A stretch of DNA of 64,000 nucleotides from contig OZ037846.1 of the NCBI GenBank assembly GCA_964035575.1, positions 1,019,501 to 1,083,500 of the forward strand. The letters are read 5' to 3'. Every line of letters starts with the position of its first letter. Position 1 is the stretch's first letter. Both the position numbers and the translations under genes were made by a program. The DNA is from Rhynchopus sp. YZ270_cl-10. Its lineage: Eukaryota; Euglenozoa; Diplonemea; Diplonemida; Diplonemidae. A model generated the notes under the pieces. The model searched no databases and was not told where the DNA came from. It saw nothing but the letters and a program-made list of their open reading frames with translations. Shown piece by piece: positions 51,561 to 62,655 of the stretch.

Positions 51561-51954
51561 CAGGTCCAGGTCCAGGTACCCAGGAACAGGAAAAAAGTCG
51601 TGAAAGAGCAACCACAGCTCCACATGACAAACACAAAAGTGTCCAGTCACGTGGGGCATTCATGCACTGAGGAGATAATGATCCAACAATTTACAAGAAA
51701 GATTACTTAACCTACTGCTGGAAATTGCCAGGTCGTAGTAACACACAAAGTGTGCCTCCGTTCGGGAAGACCGGATATTCTAGAGACCAAAAAGGCCTCA
51801 AGAATATCTTCCGGTAGTCAAGGTAGAACCGAGTGAACGGCCCAAGACCCCCGTGGAGAAGTTAAATGTTGTAATGCTATCAGGTAGAAACTGCGAACAC
51901 TGTCTTACCCTCCTCAATGCATGGTGGTGTCTTCCACAACAAATTTCCTGTACC

Positions 51955-52195
51955 CAGGTACCCAGGTTTCCAGACCCACGCAGCACTACGTCGCAGTACT
52001 ACGCAAAATTTACCACCAGACCCTGTCTTCGTGCACCTGAAGTACAACGCCGCAGACAGGCCAAACATGCGTTGGACTCAGAGGAATGCCCGCTGTGCAG
52101 GTATCATGAGAACCAACTCCCAGCAACAAGGGGCGCCTTTTGGCGGGCGTTGTTGAGGGTGTTTGGGGTGCAAAGTTTTCCACAATTTTGATGCG
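51955..52195. repeat. Dispersed ~240-bp repeat, second copy
   Basis: Diverged copy of about 40395-40630. Shared words include CCCTGTCTTCGTGCACCT, ACGCCGCAGACAGGCCAAAC and GGGGTGCAAAGTTTTCCACA, in the same order. Small insertions and deletions distinguish the two. There is no coding potential common to both. Confidence 0.8.
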
Positions 52196-53214
52196 CGGGT
52201 ACAGAAGTGTTATCTTGTTCTTTCATCTCTAAGAAATGTAAATGTCAATCGCGTTTAACTACCACGAGGGCTTGTTCAGTGAACCCACGAGGGGTCGAAG
52301 GGGGTTGGTTATCCCATATCTATCAAAGGTTGTGTCGACCAGGCTAAACCACTATGTTACGCTGTACGTTGTTAAATCCGAAGAAATAACACTTTAGCAG
52401 CCGCAGGAAGTTTGCTAAAAAGAGTGCCTCACGCTACACAAACCACCACCCGCGATTGACTTAGATGTTATAACAAAGAGAATTCAGAACAAAACAACAC
52501 CCTGCCCCATACACACTAAATTGTCATGCTTCAAGAGCATGCCTGGGCCAAAATTACTGTGACAAAAAAGGCAACAAGACCACCCACAAGGAGTGTGAAA
52601 TGTGCACTGGTTTTCTGGGGGAACGCAATATTTTCTTGTGCCTCGTCCTCCGTAAGCAGAGGACAGACTTTCCGGAAGGTTTCCAAAGTCGAATTTCTTG
52701 CACTAGCTATGCTCCCTGGGTTAATGGCTATAGCAGTGACTGACAAAGTGTTCCCACCCCCAGGTCTTCGTCCACAAACAAATCTAGAATAGATTGATTT
52801 GGGTGAAGCCTTGGATTTTGAGTTGTTGAATGTCGGAGAGCGGCGCTCATCGCAATCACGGATGCAGTTCAGATTTCACGATCCTGTGATGAGTGTAAAT
52901 GTGGGGTGTGATTAAGTTATGGTATACAAACGCAGTAGTCGGGAAGGGTGAGGTTAATGAAAAAAGTGGTAATAACTATGTATTTCCGCGAAATAAGGTA
53001 GCCTTTTTTCACGCTACAGAGAGTTTCCTGCTGCACTAATGGTTCCCAAGCGAAGCGAGGGACCATGTATAAGGGTTTGCGGGTTTGCGGGTATTTACCC
53101 CCACTAAAAGTGGCTGTGTGTGGGGTAGAGGGGTGAAAATCATACCATGCTGCTTCAATACTGTCTCTGCTGTCGCATTCCCTCATGGTGGGTCACTCAC
53201 CCACTGGGCAAAAA
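52196..53214. other. Gene-free spacer
   Basis: No gene is supportable; an 88-codon frame at 52526 has no recognisable features. Near 53035-53065 lies a GGTTCCCAAGCGAAGCGAGG hairpin-like stretch related to the ends of other small repeats. Confidence 0.5.
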
Positions 53215-53412
53215 ATCAAAGGGGGTACCCCCAAATAAGTGGGTACCCCAAATAAGTTCAGAGATACCCGAAAAAAGTTCAGATATACCCGAAAATAAGT
53301 TCAGATATAGTCAGTTATGCCCTATTTCTGGTTTTCGGGTATATCTGAACTTATTTTCGGGTATCTCTGACCATTTCAAAAAAAGGGTAGGGTATAACTG
53401 ACTATTCCCCTT
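53215..53412. repeat. Second copy of the AGATACCCGAAAATAAG palindromic element
   Basis: It contains AGTTCAGAGATACCCGAAAA and, in the opposite orientation, TTCGGGTATCTCTGACCA around a centre at about 53333. The right part is the reverse complement of 51105-51170. It is followed by a 24-base T run. It looks like a small non-autonomous palindromic element. Confidence 0.75.
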
Positions 53413-53549
53413 TTTTTTTTTTTTTTTTTTTTTTGTGACCCCAAAAATTTGACAACACCTCAAAATAGTTTTTCCGACAGACCCTCCCATAGAAATTTGG
53501 TCGGCTAGGACCCCCCTACGCAATGTGACTAAGAACCACTATCCTACCA

Positions 53550-53636
53550 ATTAATATTGGCGACCAAAAAAGTCGCCAATTACAAGAAAACCCCCAAAAT
53601 GCGCCAATATTTTCGTCGCCAAGTTTCTTGTCCTAC
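53550..53636 (+). repeat. Small hairpin-bearing element, copy 3 of 3
   Basis: Best-preserved copy: ATTGGCGAC (53556-53564), loop CAAAAAA, GTCGCCAAT (53572-53580), then CGCCAATATTTTCGTCGCC, a second short inverted pair, ending CTTGTCCTAC. Confidence 0.65.
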
Positions 53637-53760
53637 TGTATGTTATTTGTATGGATAGTTGAAATGACGTTGCTATGAATTGGCAACGTTATAATTGCTG
53701 GTGTTCATCAGTTTTATTTGACTTCAGCCACATCATTGAGAACACCACTTCATGTTTCGC

Positions 53761-53892
53761 GCTGTTTCCAAGACGTCTGCAGGTCTTCCTCTCTCTCGCC
53801 ACTGCAGGAAGAAGGTGCCACCTGGGATGGTTCCGTCATAGCGTGCAGGTGTTTCTCACACAGCTTGCACCCTACAGATACTGACACACACA
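53761..53892 (+). promoter_or_regulatory. Type-A upstream block
   Basis: The fourth copy of the block described at 12727. The pyrimidine-CAG tract is kept (CTCTCTCTCGCCACTGCAG), followed by GAAGAAGG instead of CAAGAAGG. Confidence 0.55.
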
Positions 53893-55623
53893 ATGGGCTG
53901 TCTGGATGATGTGCTGTCCTTGGACGGGACACTGGATAAGAGAAGCACGCAGAAGCGCACGTTGTTCTTCGTCATGAACTTGTCGGGGCTGTTTCTGCAG
54001 ACGGCGGCAGCGATTCAGACGTGGGCAGACCCGCGTGGCCGCTACATCTATTGCGTAGTGAGTGCACTCACGAGTTGTCTGTCGCTCGCTGCCGTCGTGC
54101 AGGTACTGCGACGCTGCCAGCTGACCCCATTGCGGTTGGTATTCTTCGGCTACGCGTACTGCCTCTCCATCCTGTCTAGCGACCTCACAGCGCGCACTGC
54201 AGGGAACAACGCTTGGCCCATCCTCGTTGTGGTGGTGGACTACCTGCTTGTGATGGAGGTGCCCACGTGCTACAGTGTAGGCGTCGTGTGCGTAGCGTCG
54301 CTGTACTTCGTCGTTATGACCGTCGAGGAAGCCTTCAGGTTTGGCATCCTCGACATGCCAGGTCTCATGCCGCAGGAGGAGAGGGCCATCTACATGTTAG
54401 ATCCGGTAAGCTGCACTGATCTGCCCTGCGCGCGCAACACAGTGAGTTACCAGCTCGTGGCCGTGATGGTGTTTGTGACAGACTTTGTGCTTACAAGAAG
54501 CTTTGCGCGTGGTCTCCTGAAGGAGCAAGAGTCAATGGAGCGGACGATCAACGTTGTGCAGGAGATTGCGTCGTTGCTGGCTGGCTACGACGTGGAGCAG
54601 GTGGCGGAGCTGTTGAAGGTGCATGGGGGTGACCTGCCTGAGGGGATGACAGAGGCACTTCGGAGACTGGAGGAGAACCTGCGTGTGTACAAGGCGTACC
54701 TCCCGAAGACGTGTCTGCCGTTTGCGACTGAAAGAGACGCTGAGCAATCGTTCTCGGAATCCATGAGCGCAGGGGACGAGGCTCCAGACTCTATCGAAAG
54801 GTCAGCATCTTCAGCTCTTTCTGCGGTGCTGTTCCAGACTGTGCATCTCCAACAGTTAGGCCTCTTGTCTGCGAAGGTAACGCTGCTGACAGTGAACGTG
54901 AAGGACACACTGATCCGCTTGGTGGAAGACAGTGCATGTTTCTCGGACCTGTTCACAACTCTTCTTCTGAAGACGTTGCAGGGAACAGAGACAAGACGTG
55001 GGATGGTGGACGTGTTCATCGGTGACAGGATCCACTGCTCGTTCAACGCGTCGAAGCAGTGTGCGTCGCACGCAACCTCAGCACTGCACACAGCCACCCT
55101 GCTCATCAGAGGTGGTGTCACATCGTACGCGAACATGGGTGTTGCAACGGGAACATTGCTGCGTGGTGACATGGGTTGTGAGGTGATGCGTCGGTTCAGC
55201 ATGGTGGGGGAGCTTGTGCGTGATGTGAACGGGCTGGAACGTGTGGGGCGTATGCTGGGGTGTGATGTGGTGTGCAACAGGATGTGCTTCAGCGATGCTG
55301 AGTGCGAACACCAGCTGCGTCTGCTTCCGTGCAAGGTGGAGGTTGCCTCTGGCTGTGAGGCACAGGTTGTGGCGGAACTGATTGCGAAACAAGAGAACAC
55401 AGCGGAAACAGGAGACGAATGGATGTACATGATTGGTGGGAAGAAGGACTGGGACGAGTACAACAATGCCGTGCGTGGGTATCTGCGTGGTGAGCAGTCT
55501 GACCTTGACGTTGCTATGGCATGGTCAGCTGCGGGAGGGGTTGGCACACCAGCACATGCAGTTCCTTCTGGGACGTGCCGTGTTGTGTGTTGCTATATTG
55601 CAAAGCCATCTGCAGCACTGTAA
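53893..55623 (+). CDS. Membrane cyclase-family protein, short (degenerate) form 9
   Basis: 576 residues from MGCLDDVLSLDGTLDKRSTQ. The membrane half is one of the most divergent (FFVMNLSGLFLQTAAAIQTW; QVLRRCQLTPLRLVFFGYAY; SVSCTDLPCARNTVSY-like loop), and FARGLLKEQ is preceded by LTRS instead of LTRG or ATRG. The linker and LLSAKVTLL stretch match the gene at 28631, ATGTLLRGD matches the genes at 21092 and 30712, and the CYIAKPSAAL end matches 30712. The catalytic residues of the cyclase fold are missing as in all short forms. The last 66 bp lie in the right copy of the 5.4-kb duplicated block. Confidence 0.9.
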   Translation: MGCLDDVLSLDGTLDKRSTQKRTLFFVMNLSGLFLQTAAAIQTWADPRGRYIYCVVSALTSCLSLAAVVQVLRRCQLTPLRLVFFGYAYCLSILSSDLTARTAGNNAWPILVVVVDYLLVMEVPTCYSVGVVCVASLYFVVMTVEEAFRFGILDMPGLMPQEERAIYMLDPVSCTDLPCARNTVSYQLVAVMVFVTDFVLTRSFARGLLKEQESMERTINVVQEIASLLAGYDVEQVAELLKVHGGDLPEGMTEALRRLEENLRVYKAYLPKTCLPFATERDAEQSFSESMSAGDEAPDSIERSASSALSAVLFQTVHLQQLGLLSAKVTLLTVNVKDTLIRLVEDSACFSDLFTTLLLKTLQGTETRRGMVDVFIGDRIHCSFNASKQCASHATSALHTATLLIRGGVTSYANMGVATGTLLRGDMGCEVMRRFSMVGELVRDVNGLERVGRMLGCDVVCNRMCFSDAECEHQLRLLPCKVEVASGCEAQVVAELIAKQENTAETGDEWMYMIGGKKDWDEYNNAVRGYLRGEQSDLDVAMAWSAAGGVGTPAHAVPSGTCRVVCCYIAKPSAAL

Positions 55624-56103
55624 CTAGTAAAACTGGGCATGCGGTGCTGAGCCGGTGATATGGCCATGATCACGTCTTGTTTGTGTTTGTCAACACACTA
55701 CAAGGGTTCTATGTAATGCATGCGTATCTTGCCTTTCGGTCTGCAGTCATGTTACGCCTTTCTCACATATGTGCAATACTTTTTCTTACATGATTACATG
55801 CAATGCTAAAAGGAAATTGAACACCGTACCCCTGCCTTCCTTTTTCTGTTTTCCATTCTGGGGTGGGTTGGAGTAGAGCCACTTTTGCCTGTATTACATT
55901 CGAGACTCAGCGTCCCAAGCACGTCCCTGTAAATGCTTTGTACCGTGCATCCACAGAAATTTACATGGTTGCCGTTTGCGCCCACAACTTTCCCTTCCTT
56001 CTCCCTGTTTCCCCCCTTTTCCAATCCAGCACAACCTGTTCACCAGGCTAAATGAAAGTATCCCACGCATGATTGTAGAAGAATTCACAATCGTACACAC
56101 ACA
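55624..56103. other. Spacer before long form 3
   Basis: Identical to 32434-32913; no gene is seen. Confidence 0.5.
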
Positions 56104-58194
56104 ATGGGCTGTCTGGATGCTGCGCTGTCGCTGGACGGGACACTGGACAAGAAGAGTACGCAGAAGCGGACGTTGTTCCTCACCGTGAACGTGGCAGCGT
56201 TTCTTTTACTTTTGGCAGGGCCTGGGCTGTCATTAACGGCTCTGAATGGTCGTTATTGGTACTGTGTGGCGAGCGTGTTGGCGTTCTGCATGTCGCTGTG
56301 TGGAATAGCAACGGTGCTGTGCAGGTGCAAACTGACCACAAGCATCATTGTGTCTCTTGCCTACGCCTACAGTATGGCTATCCTGGTCACTGACTTCACA
56401 GCCCGTGCTGCAAGTACCACTGCATGGCCTGTTCTCGTTGTGGTGGTGGACTTCCTGCTTGTGATGGCAGTGCCCGCACCATACAGCATGTGGTTAGTGT
56501 GCGTCACAGTGCTGTACTTCGTTGTCATATCTGTTGAGGAAGCCTTCAGGTTTGGCCTGCTTGACATACCTGGTATCATGCCGCAGGAGGAGAGGGCTGC
56601 CTACATGGCTGAGGCGTACCAGTGTACGAAGCTGCCCTGTCCTAGCAACACGGCAGGTTTCCAAACTATCGCTGTAATGGTGTTCGTAACAGACTTCATC
56701 GTTACACGAGGCTTTGCACGTGGTCTCCTGAAGGAGCAAGAGTCAATGGAGCGGACGATCAACGTTGTGCAGGAGATTGCGTCGTTGCTGGCTGGCTACG
56801 ACGTGGAGCAGGTGGCGGAGCTGTTGAAGGTGCATGAGGGTGACCTGCCTGAGGGGATGACAGAGGCACTGCGTAACTTGGAGGAGAACCTGCGGAAGTA
56901 CCGTCCCTACCTCCCTGCTGCGCTGTTTGAGGCTGAGGTGGATGAGGGCGGTGTGCAGCAGCCGACTGTGGCACCGCCTGGGCTTGTCAGCGAGACAGCT
57001 ACACTTGTGTTCACAGACATCCGTGCTTCAACACAGATCTGGGAGAACGCACCTGAGGGGATGCGTGCTGGACTGCAGATCCACAACGCTGTGGTGCGTG
57101 ATGTGATGCGGATGTGCGGTGGGTACGAGGTGAAGACCATTGGCGACGCATTCATGATTGCCTTTGCATCCACTTGCGACGGTGTGGCGTTTGGGTTGCG
57201 TGTGCAGGAACGTCTGTTTGAAGCAGACTGGCCTGTGTCTCTGCTTGAGGATGCACCAATCTGCTCTCGGCAGGGGTCGCTGTGGGGTGGTCTGACTGTG
57301 CGCATTGGTGTGAACACTGGCCCTGTGACTGTGGAGCAGAACACACTGACGGGACGGACAGACTATCTTGGACACACAGTGAACGTTGCTGCACGCCTTG
57401 AGAGCACATGCACACCTGGTGCTGTGGCTTTGCCCTCTGACCTGTGGACGTCTGTCTCTGGATTATGCAGTGCTGTTGCTGGTGTGCCAGAGGCAGTTCA
57501 CTTGAAGGGTGTGGCAGACAGCATGTTGGTGTGCTGTGTGTGGCCTGTCTCGCTTGGGGGACGAAAGGGCACGCCACTGCGTGAATTTGCTTCAGCAGAA
57601 AAGTCTCTGACCGATTCGGCGAGCCTGTTTTCAACTATGTCTTCTGAGGATTCGTACCGGGCATTGGCACACCCTACCAGGCAGGTCTCCGGCACTGTGG
57701 GAGTTGCACAGCTTGCAGTGGGTGACGTGGTGCACAACACAGCTTTTGACCACATGAGCTGCAGGTTGACGACACTGACGATCACACTGGAGCAGAGTGG
57801 AGGGAGTCTGGTGACGCTGCTTGGGAACTGTGTGTGTGTTGGGTGGAACGTGTCGCGATCTGCACCTGCACACATGGAGAACGCGATACGGTTTGTGCAG
57901 CGCATGTCTGTGAAGTCTGCACTGAACGGGGCTGGTCTTGCAAGCGGTCCTGTGCAGCACGGGGATGTTGGTGCACGGAGCCAGCGCTTTGTGACTGTGA
58001 TGGGGGATGTTGTGCGTCGGAGTTGGGCGCTGTGCGAGGAGGCTGTGCGTGACGGGGTTGTGTGTCTGTACGAGCCTCCTGAAGGGACAACACTGCCGTC
58101 TGCACTTGAAGACGTTCTTGTCCGGCACAAGGGTTGTTACCGTGTCCTTGAGGTACAGGAGAACTGGGGCACGATCGATGTGTTGCAGTCTTAA
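56104..58194 (+). CDS. Membrane adenylate cyclase, long (catalytic) form 3
   Basis: The predicted 696-residue protein is identical to that of the gene at 32914, with the same catalytic set (Asp305, Lys344, Asp348, Asp420, Asn427, Arg431) and the same degenerate second domain. Because the flanks are identical too, this is a recent copy, a product of whole-block gene conversion, or an assembly artefact. If real, it doubles the dose of the catalytic form. Confidence 0.9.
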   Translation: MGCLDAALSLDGTLDKKSTQKRTLFLTVNVAAFLLLLAGPGLSLTALNGRYWYCVASVLAFCMSLCGIATVLCRCKLTTSIIVSLAYAYSMAILVTDFTARAASTTAWPVLVVVVDFLLVMAVPAPYSMWLVCVTVLYFVVISVEEAFRFGLLDIPGIMPQEERAAYMAEAYQCTKLPCPSNTAGFQTIAVMVFVTDFIVTRGFARGLLKEQESMERTINVVQEIASLLAGYDVEQVAELLKVHEGDLPEGMTEALRNLEENLRKYRPYLPAALFEAEVDEGGVQQPTVAPPGLVSETATLVFTDIRASTQIWENAPEGMRAGLQIHNAVVRDVMRMCGGYEVKTIGDAFMIAFASTCDGVAFGLRVQERLFEADWPVSLLEDAPICSRQGSLWGGLTVRIGVNTGPVTVEQNTLTGRTDYLGHTVNVAARLESTCTPGAVALPSDLWTSVSGLCSAVAGVPEAVHLKGVADSMLVCCVWPVSLGGRKGTPLREFASAEKSLTDSASLFSTMSSEDSYRALAHPTRQVSGTVGVAQLAVGDVVHNTAFDHMSCRLTTLTITLEQSGGSLVTLLGNCVCVGWNVSRSAPAHMENAIRFVQRMSVKSALNGAGLASGPVQHGDVGARSQRFVTVMGDVVRRSWALCEEAVRDGVVCLYEPPEGTTLPSALEDVLVRHKGCYRVLEVQENWGTIDVLQS

Positions 58195-59041
58195 TTTGTT
58201 GCAAAAATATATCTGTGGCAGCGAATTGTGGGGAAAATGCGTGCGATATTTTTGATGGTGTCTTGTTTGAATTCCCGACCTTGAGGTTTTGTGATTGGTG
58301 CGCTGTTTTTTTGAGAAGTGCGGTTATTAATGCGCTGCTGACTTTCACTCACCACGTCCCCCTATTCCGACACCCCAAATGAGTCACTCCCCCCCGGGTG
58401 GACTCCACCGTGTACCTGTGTGTGACCATACCCCAGATGGTCTGAAGAGTGATACGAGCATATTCTCCAGGTACAATATATACCCGGAGAATCCATTGGA
58501 GCAAGAATTTTGCACTTTGGAGCACCACAGATTACATGTTGCATGAGCACTGTGAATTGTTATGTCGAATAGCCTCAAGGTTCCGCACGTCGGTTGGTCA
58601 TGGATTCAAGTCACAAAGCAACAGAAAAAGTGGATTCATCCTCGGGTGTCTACACACAACCAGGTTTTCAAAAAAAAACAAAAAAGTAAACACATTTCTT
58701 AAAAAAGGAGTTTCAGGAAATCGTTCCCTTTTACCAGGGTCTCTTTTTCTTTCCAATCACCTTCGCAACATTAGTGCCACTTCTGTCGCTCTTATAAGAT
58801 CTTGTTACTTTCATTTCCTGCAAACAAGCAAAATGGGATGGCGACATCATCCCCTCACAACCGTCTTTTCTGGCATCGCAACCTAACCGTTCGGCCAGCC
58901 TCATCATAGGAGTGTCGTGTGTGATCTCCGCGCAGCCGGCAACTTGCTTCACGAAGCTTAAAATGTTTGCACGTGTCTGTGCCGCAGGGTGTCCCCGTTA
59001 CTGACGTCAGTTCTTAGGTGTTTTTTTTTTTTATGTCAACC
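58195..59041. other. Spacer after long form 3
   Basis: Identical to 35005-35851; nothing recognisable is seen apart from the left target duplication TGTCAACC at its end. Confidence 0.5.
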
Positions 59042-59782
59042 CAGTGTTTCCCAGCATCTCACCTAACTCTGAAAATAGGTGAGATTTTGCGGTTTTGCGG
59101 GTTTTTGTATAGGTGTGGCGAGCCCGGGCGCGCTTCGCGCGCCCGGGTCCCCACCTTAGCTCAAGTTGGGGGCCTCCGGCGGAATGTGAGAATTTCTCGG
59201 AGTTCGGCACTTCATTGATATTTGCACCAGGCACACGTGGTACACGAATTATCAGTAACCTCAGTACATTTACAAAATAAACGGCAGTCATGGCAGGCAT
59301 GGCACCCAAGCGAAGCCACGGTACGCAACATTTCTAATAATTGTTGACATAAATGTCACTGTCGTTGGAAGATTGGGGGGTCAGCTTGTTTTTGTGCCCA
59401 AAATTTCTCAGCACTGCCGACCAGGGACATTGGGAACATAGGGATTTTTGCGGAGCAAAAAAAAATCAAACAAATGGCGCCGCAGGCGAAAAAAAATTAG
59501 GGTACAGTGTAAAAATCTATCTTTTTTACAGCACATAGTCACACACCTAACCCTTTTTTGCGGAGCAAAAAAGGGAAAATGGCGCCGCAGGCAAAAAAAA
59601 ATTGAGGTACAGCCTGGATGGTGCGGTCAGCAACCCAGTTCCCCATGGTACTCCCGTGGTTCAACCATGATTTTTTTTTTTTTTTTTTCCCCTGCAGGTG
59701 AGATTTCTCACCTCACTTTTTTTTTTTTTTTTTTTTTTTTTGTGAGATTTCTCACCCCAAAATCTCACCGTGGGAAACACTG
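59042..59782. mobile_element. hAT-type MITE, duplicate copy
   Basis: Same element as 35852-36592, with identical ends (CAGTGTTTCCCA and TGGGAAACACTG) and TGTCAACC on both sides. Since the flanks also match, this copy arose by duplication of the whole block and not by its own transposition. Confidence 0.93.
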
Positions 59783-60136
59783 TGTCAACCACAAAATGGA
59801 TGTAGGACTGCATGGTTGGGTGTCCACCCAGGTAGAGCCGGTCATACCAAGGTACACTCACGAGGTCTTTGTATTTCAAGTCAACTTTTTTTACGTACAA
59901 CCTTAGAACCGGTATGCAGACACTGCTAACAGAGGTTTGTTCCTGCGTAGTGTGCGTGCAACTTCCGTTGCAGGCACATGCATGCGACCCTTTTCTGCCC
60001 TCGATTTTCACCCCCAATAATGCTTGTGGAAAATTTTACTGGTTTGAAAAATTGCATCGCCCCCCTTCATCGAAACCCCTCCACCAGCCAGAGAAGAAGG
60101 TCTAGCGGGTGCTTTTACACTGATCGGTCATAAACA

Positions 60137-61873
60137 ATGGGCTGCCTGGATGCTGTGCTGTCGCTGGATGGGACACTGGACAAGAGACAGAGGCAGAAGC
60201 GGACGTTGTTCTTGGTACTCAACATAGCAGGGTTGATTCTGCAGACGCTTGGTTCACTTGAAGCCTATGCAGTGCCACGTGGACGGTACTTCTTTTACAT
60301 TTCGAGTATTATCACCAGCTGTGCGTCTCTGTGTGCTATCGTGCTGGTGCTCTGCAAGTTCAAGGTCACGACGACGTCCATTATGATTCTTGCGTACATC
60401 TACAGCGTATCCACGTTTAGTGCAGACCTCACAGCGCGTGCTGCAGGGAACACTTCATGGCCTGTTCTCGTGCTTGTGGTTGATTTTGTGCTTGTGATGG
60501 AGGTGCCCGCCCACCACAGTATGGGTATCGTCAGTGTGGCAGTAGTCTACTTCGTGATCATGTCTGTGGAAGAGGCGTTCAGGTTCGGCATCCTCGACAT
60601 ACCTGGTATCATGCCGCAGGAGGAGAGGCTTCACTACATGGAAGAGACGTACCAATGTACAGAGCTTCCCTGCCCTAATAACTCAGCGAACTATCAGGTT
60701 GCTGCTGTTATTGTGTTTGTAACTGACTTCATCGCAACGCGAGGCTTCGCGCGTGGTCTCCTGAAGGAGCAGGAGTCAATGCAAACAACGATCAACACCG
60801 TGCAGGAGATTGCGTCGTTGCTGGCTGGCTACGACGTGGAGCAGGTGGCGGAGCTGTTGAAGGCGCATGGGGGTGACCTGCCTGAGGGGATGACAGAGGC
60901 ACTTCGGAGACTGGAGGAGAACCTGCGTGTGTACAAGGCGTACCTCCCGCAGACGTGTCTGCCTTTTGACAACGAGAAAGAGAACGATTATGTGTCCGAG
61001 AGTTCTGCAAGTGGAGGACAGGATTCTGAAGACTCGTTGTCAAGGTCGGGGTCTTCATCTCTTCATGCATCAATGTTTATGCAGACTGCACCGCTTCAAC
61101 AGTTGGGCCTGTCGTCTGCGAAGGTAACGCTGCTGACAGTGAACGTGAAGGACACACTGATCCGCTTGGTGGAAGACAGTGCATGTTTCTCGGACCTGTT
61201 CACAACTCTTCTTCTGAAGACGTTGCAGGGAACAGAGACAAGACGTGGGATGGTGGACGTGTTCATCGGTGACAGGATCCACTGCTCGTTCAACGCGTCA
61301 AAGCAGTGTGCGTCGCACGCAACCTCAGCACTGCACACAGCCACCCTGCTCATCAGAGGTGGTGTCACATCGTACGCGAACATGAGTGTTGCGACTGGGA
61401 AGGTGCTGCGTGGTGACATGGGTTGTGAGGTGATGCGTCGGTTCAGCATGGTGGGGGAGCTTGTGCGTGATGTGAACGGGCTGGAACGTGTGGGGCGTAT
61501 GCTGGGGTGTGATGTGGTGTGCAACAGGATGTGCTTCAGCGATGCTGAGTGCGAACACCAGCTGCGTCTGCTTCCGTGCAAGGTGGAAGTTGCCTCTGGC
61601 TGTGAGGCACAGGTTGTGGCGGAACTGATTGCAAATGAGGAGGAGGAGACAGCGGAAACAGCAGACGAATGGATGTACATGATTGGTGGGAAGAAGGACT
61701 GGGAGGAGTACAACATTGCCGTGCGTGGGTACCTGCGTGGTGAGCAGTCTGACCTTGACGTTGCTATGGCATGGTCAGCTGCGGGAGGGGTTGGCACACC
61801 AGCACACGCAGTTCCTTCTGGGACGTGCCGTGTTGTGTGTTCCTATCTTCGGGATATTGCAGGTCTGCAGTGA
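60137..61873 (+). CDS. Membrane cyclase-family protein, short (degenerate) form 10
   Basis: 578 residues, the longest short form. Residues 1-275 are identical to the gene at 36947, encoded by the duplicated block. At PQTCLPF the sequence switches to a private linker (DNEKENDYVSESSASGGQDS and a Ser-rich stretch), then returns to the homogenised cyclase-like domain. A private change, ANMSVATGK for ANMGVATGK, alters the glycine turn. The end is CSYLRDIAGLQ, unlike other members. Catalytic residues are missing as in the other short forms. It is the last gene of the array in this window. Confidence 0.9.
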   Translation: MGCLDAVLSLDGTLDKRQRQKRTLFLVLNIAGLILQTLGSLEAYAVPRGRYFFYISSIITSCASLCAIVLVLCKFKVTTTSIMILAYIYSVSTFSADLTARAAGNTSWPVLVLVVDFVLVMEVPAHHSMGIVSVAVVYFVIMSVEEAFRFGILDIPGIMPQEERLHYMEETYQCTELPCPNNSANYQVAAVIVFVTDFIATRGFARGLLKEQESMQTTINTVQEIASLLAGYDVEQVAELLKAHGGDLPEGMTEALRRLEENLRVYKAYLPQTCLPFDNEKENDYVSESSASGGQDSEDSLSRSGSSSLHASMFMQTAPLQQLGLSSAKVTLLTVNVKDTLIRLVEDSACFSDLFTTLLLKTLQGTETRRGMVDVFIGDRIHCSFNASKQCASHATSALHTATLLIRGGVTSYANMSVATGKVLRGDMGCEVMRRFSMVGELVRDVNGLERVGRMLGCDVVCNRMCFSDAECEHQLRLLPCKVEVASGCEAQVVAELIANEEEETAETADEWMYMIGGKKDWEEYNIAVRGYLRGEQSDLDVAMAWSAAGGVGTPAHAVPSGTCRVVCSYLRDIAGLQ

Positions 61874-62655
61874 TTTGCTTACACAGGGCACCCTGCTCTA
61901 TTCAACTCACTCGCGGCCACCTCTCCCCTCCCACGCAATGTACACTTCACATTTCGATTTTTTCAAAGAAGCCCTTCCTCTTTCCCTTCTTCCCTGACCT
62001 CTCCAAACCCACAGAAGTTTGTGATTATCTCCCCATTTTTTGTTATCACCGATTTTAGAAATTTTGTGTTTTTTTGGCAGTAAATCAACTTCCACTCCAC
62101 TAATCTAATCGAGTAAAAATATGGTGGACTCAGCGGAGGTCAGTCCCGGCGGGGAAAATGCAGAAATCAGCACAATAGTGCCTTTGTGAGATGCTTAAAT
62201 GCAAAAATGGACCCCATTTTTGGGTGTATTTTTTAGGGGTCCCACGGAGGACGTGATTTTGATGTGAAAATTTTTGTCAAAAAAAAATGTGAAAAATTAC
62301 TATGTCGAGCTTTTGTGTGAAATAAAGCCAATGCAGAAATTTTTGAGTGTTTTTGACCATCTGTGGGTAGCGCATATTTTTTCTAGCAAAAGTGGATTTT
62401 TTGGGAATTTTTTGGGAATTTTGCCCTTTTTTCGGAAATGGAAAAATAATACGACAGTGAAGTTATGGGTGGAGGATTTTTTTCGGGTTTCGTATTTGAA
62501 CGATCTGGTGCAAATGAAGTGAATGCCTGAAATTTTGACGACTTTCGAGACAATTTTTCGAACTCAGAAACAAATTGTCGGTGGGGGGATTTTGGGGATT
62601 TTTGACCGAGATCTGACTTTTTTGTAAGGTGGACTTGAAGAAAACCTGGAAAAAT
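61874..62655. other. Gene-free 3' flank of the array
   Basis: No gene is seen. It is A/T-rich with many T runs, and contains no type-A or type-B spacer sequence, so the repeated gene-plus-spacer pattern ends here. Confidence 0.5.

Larger units (their letters stand above)
55558..60963 (+). repeat. Segmental duplication, right copy (5406 bp)
   Basis: Counterpart of 32368-37773 with no difference seen by eye, including non-coding DNA and the hAT-type MITE with its target duplication. Outside the block the neighbouring cyclase genes differ normally, so identity is limited to the block. Confidence 0.93.
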
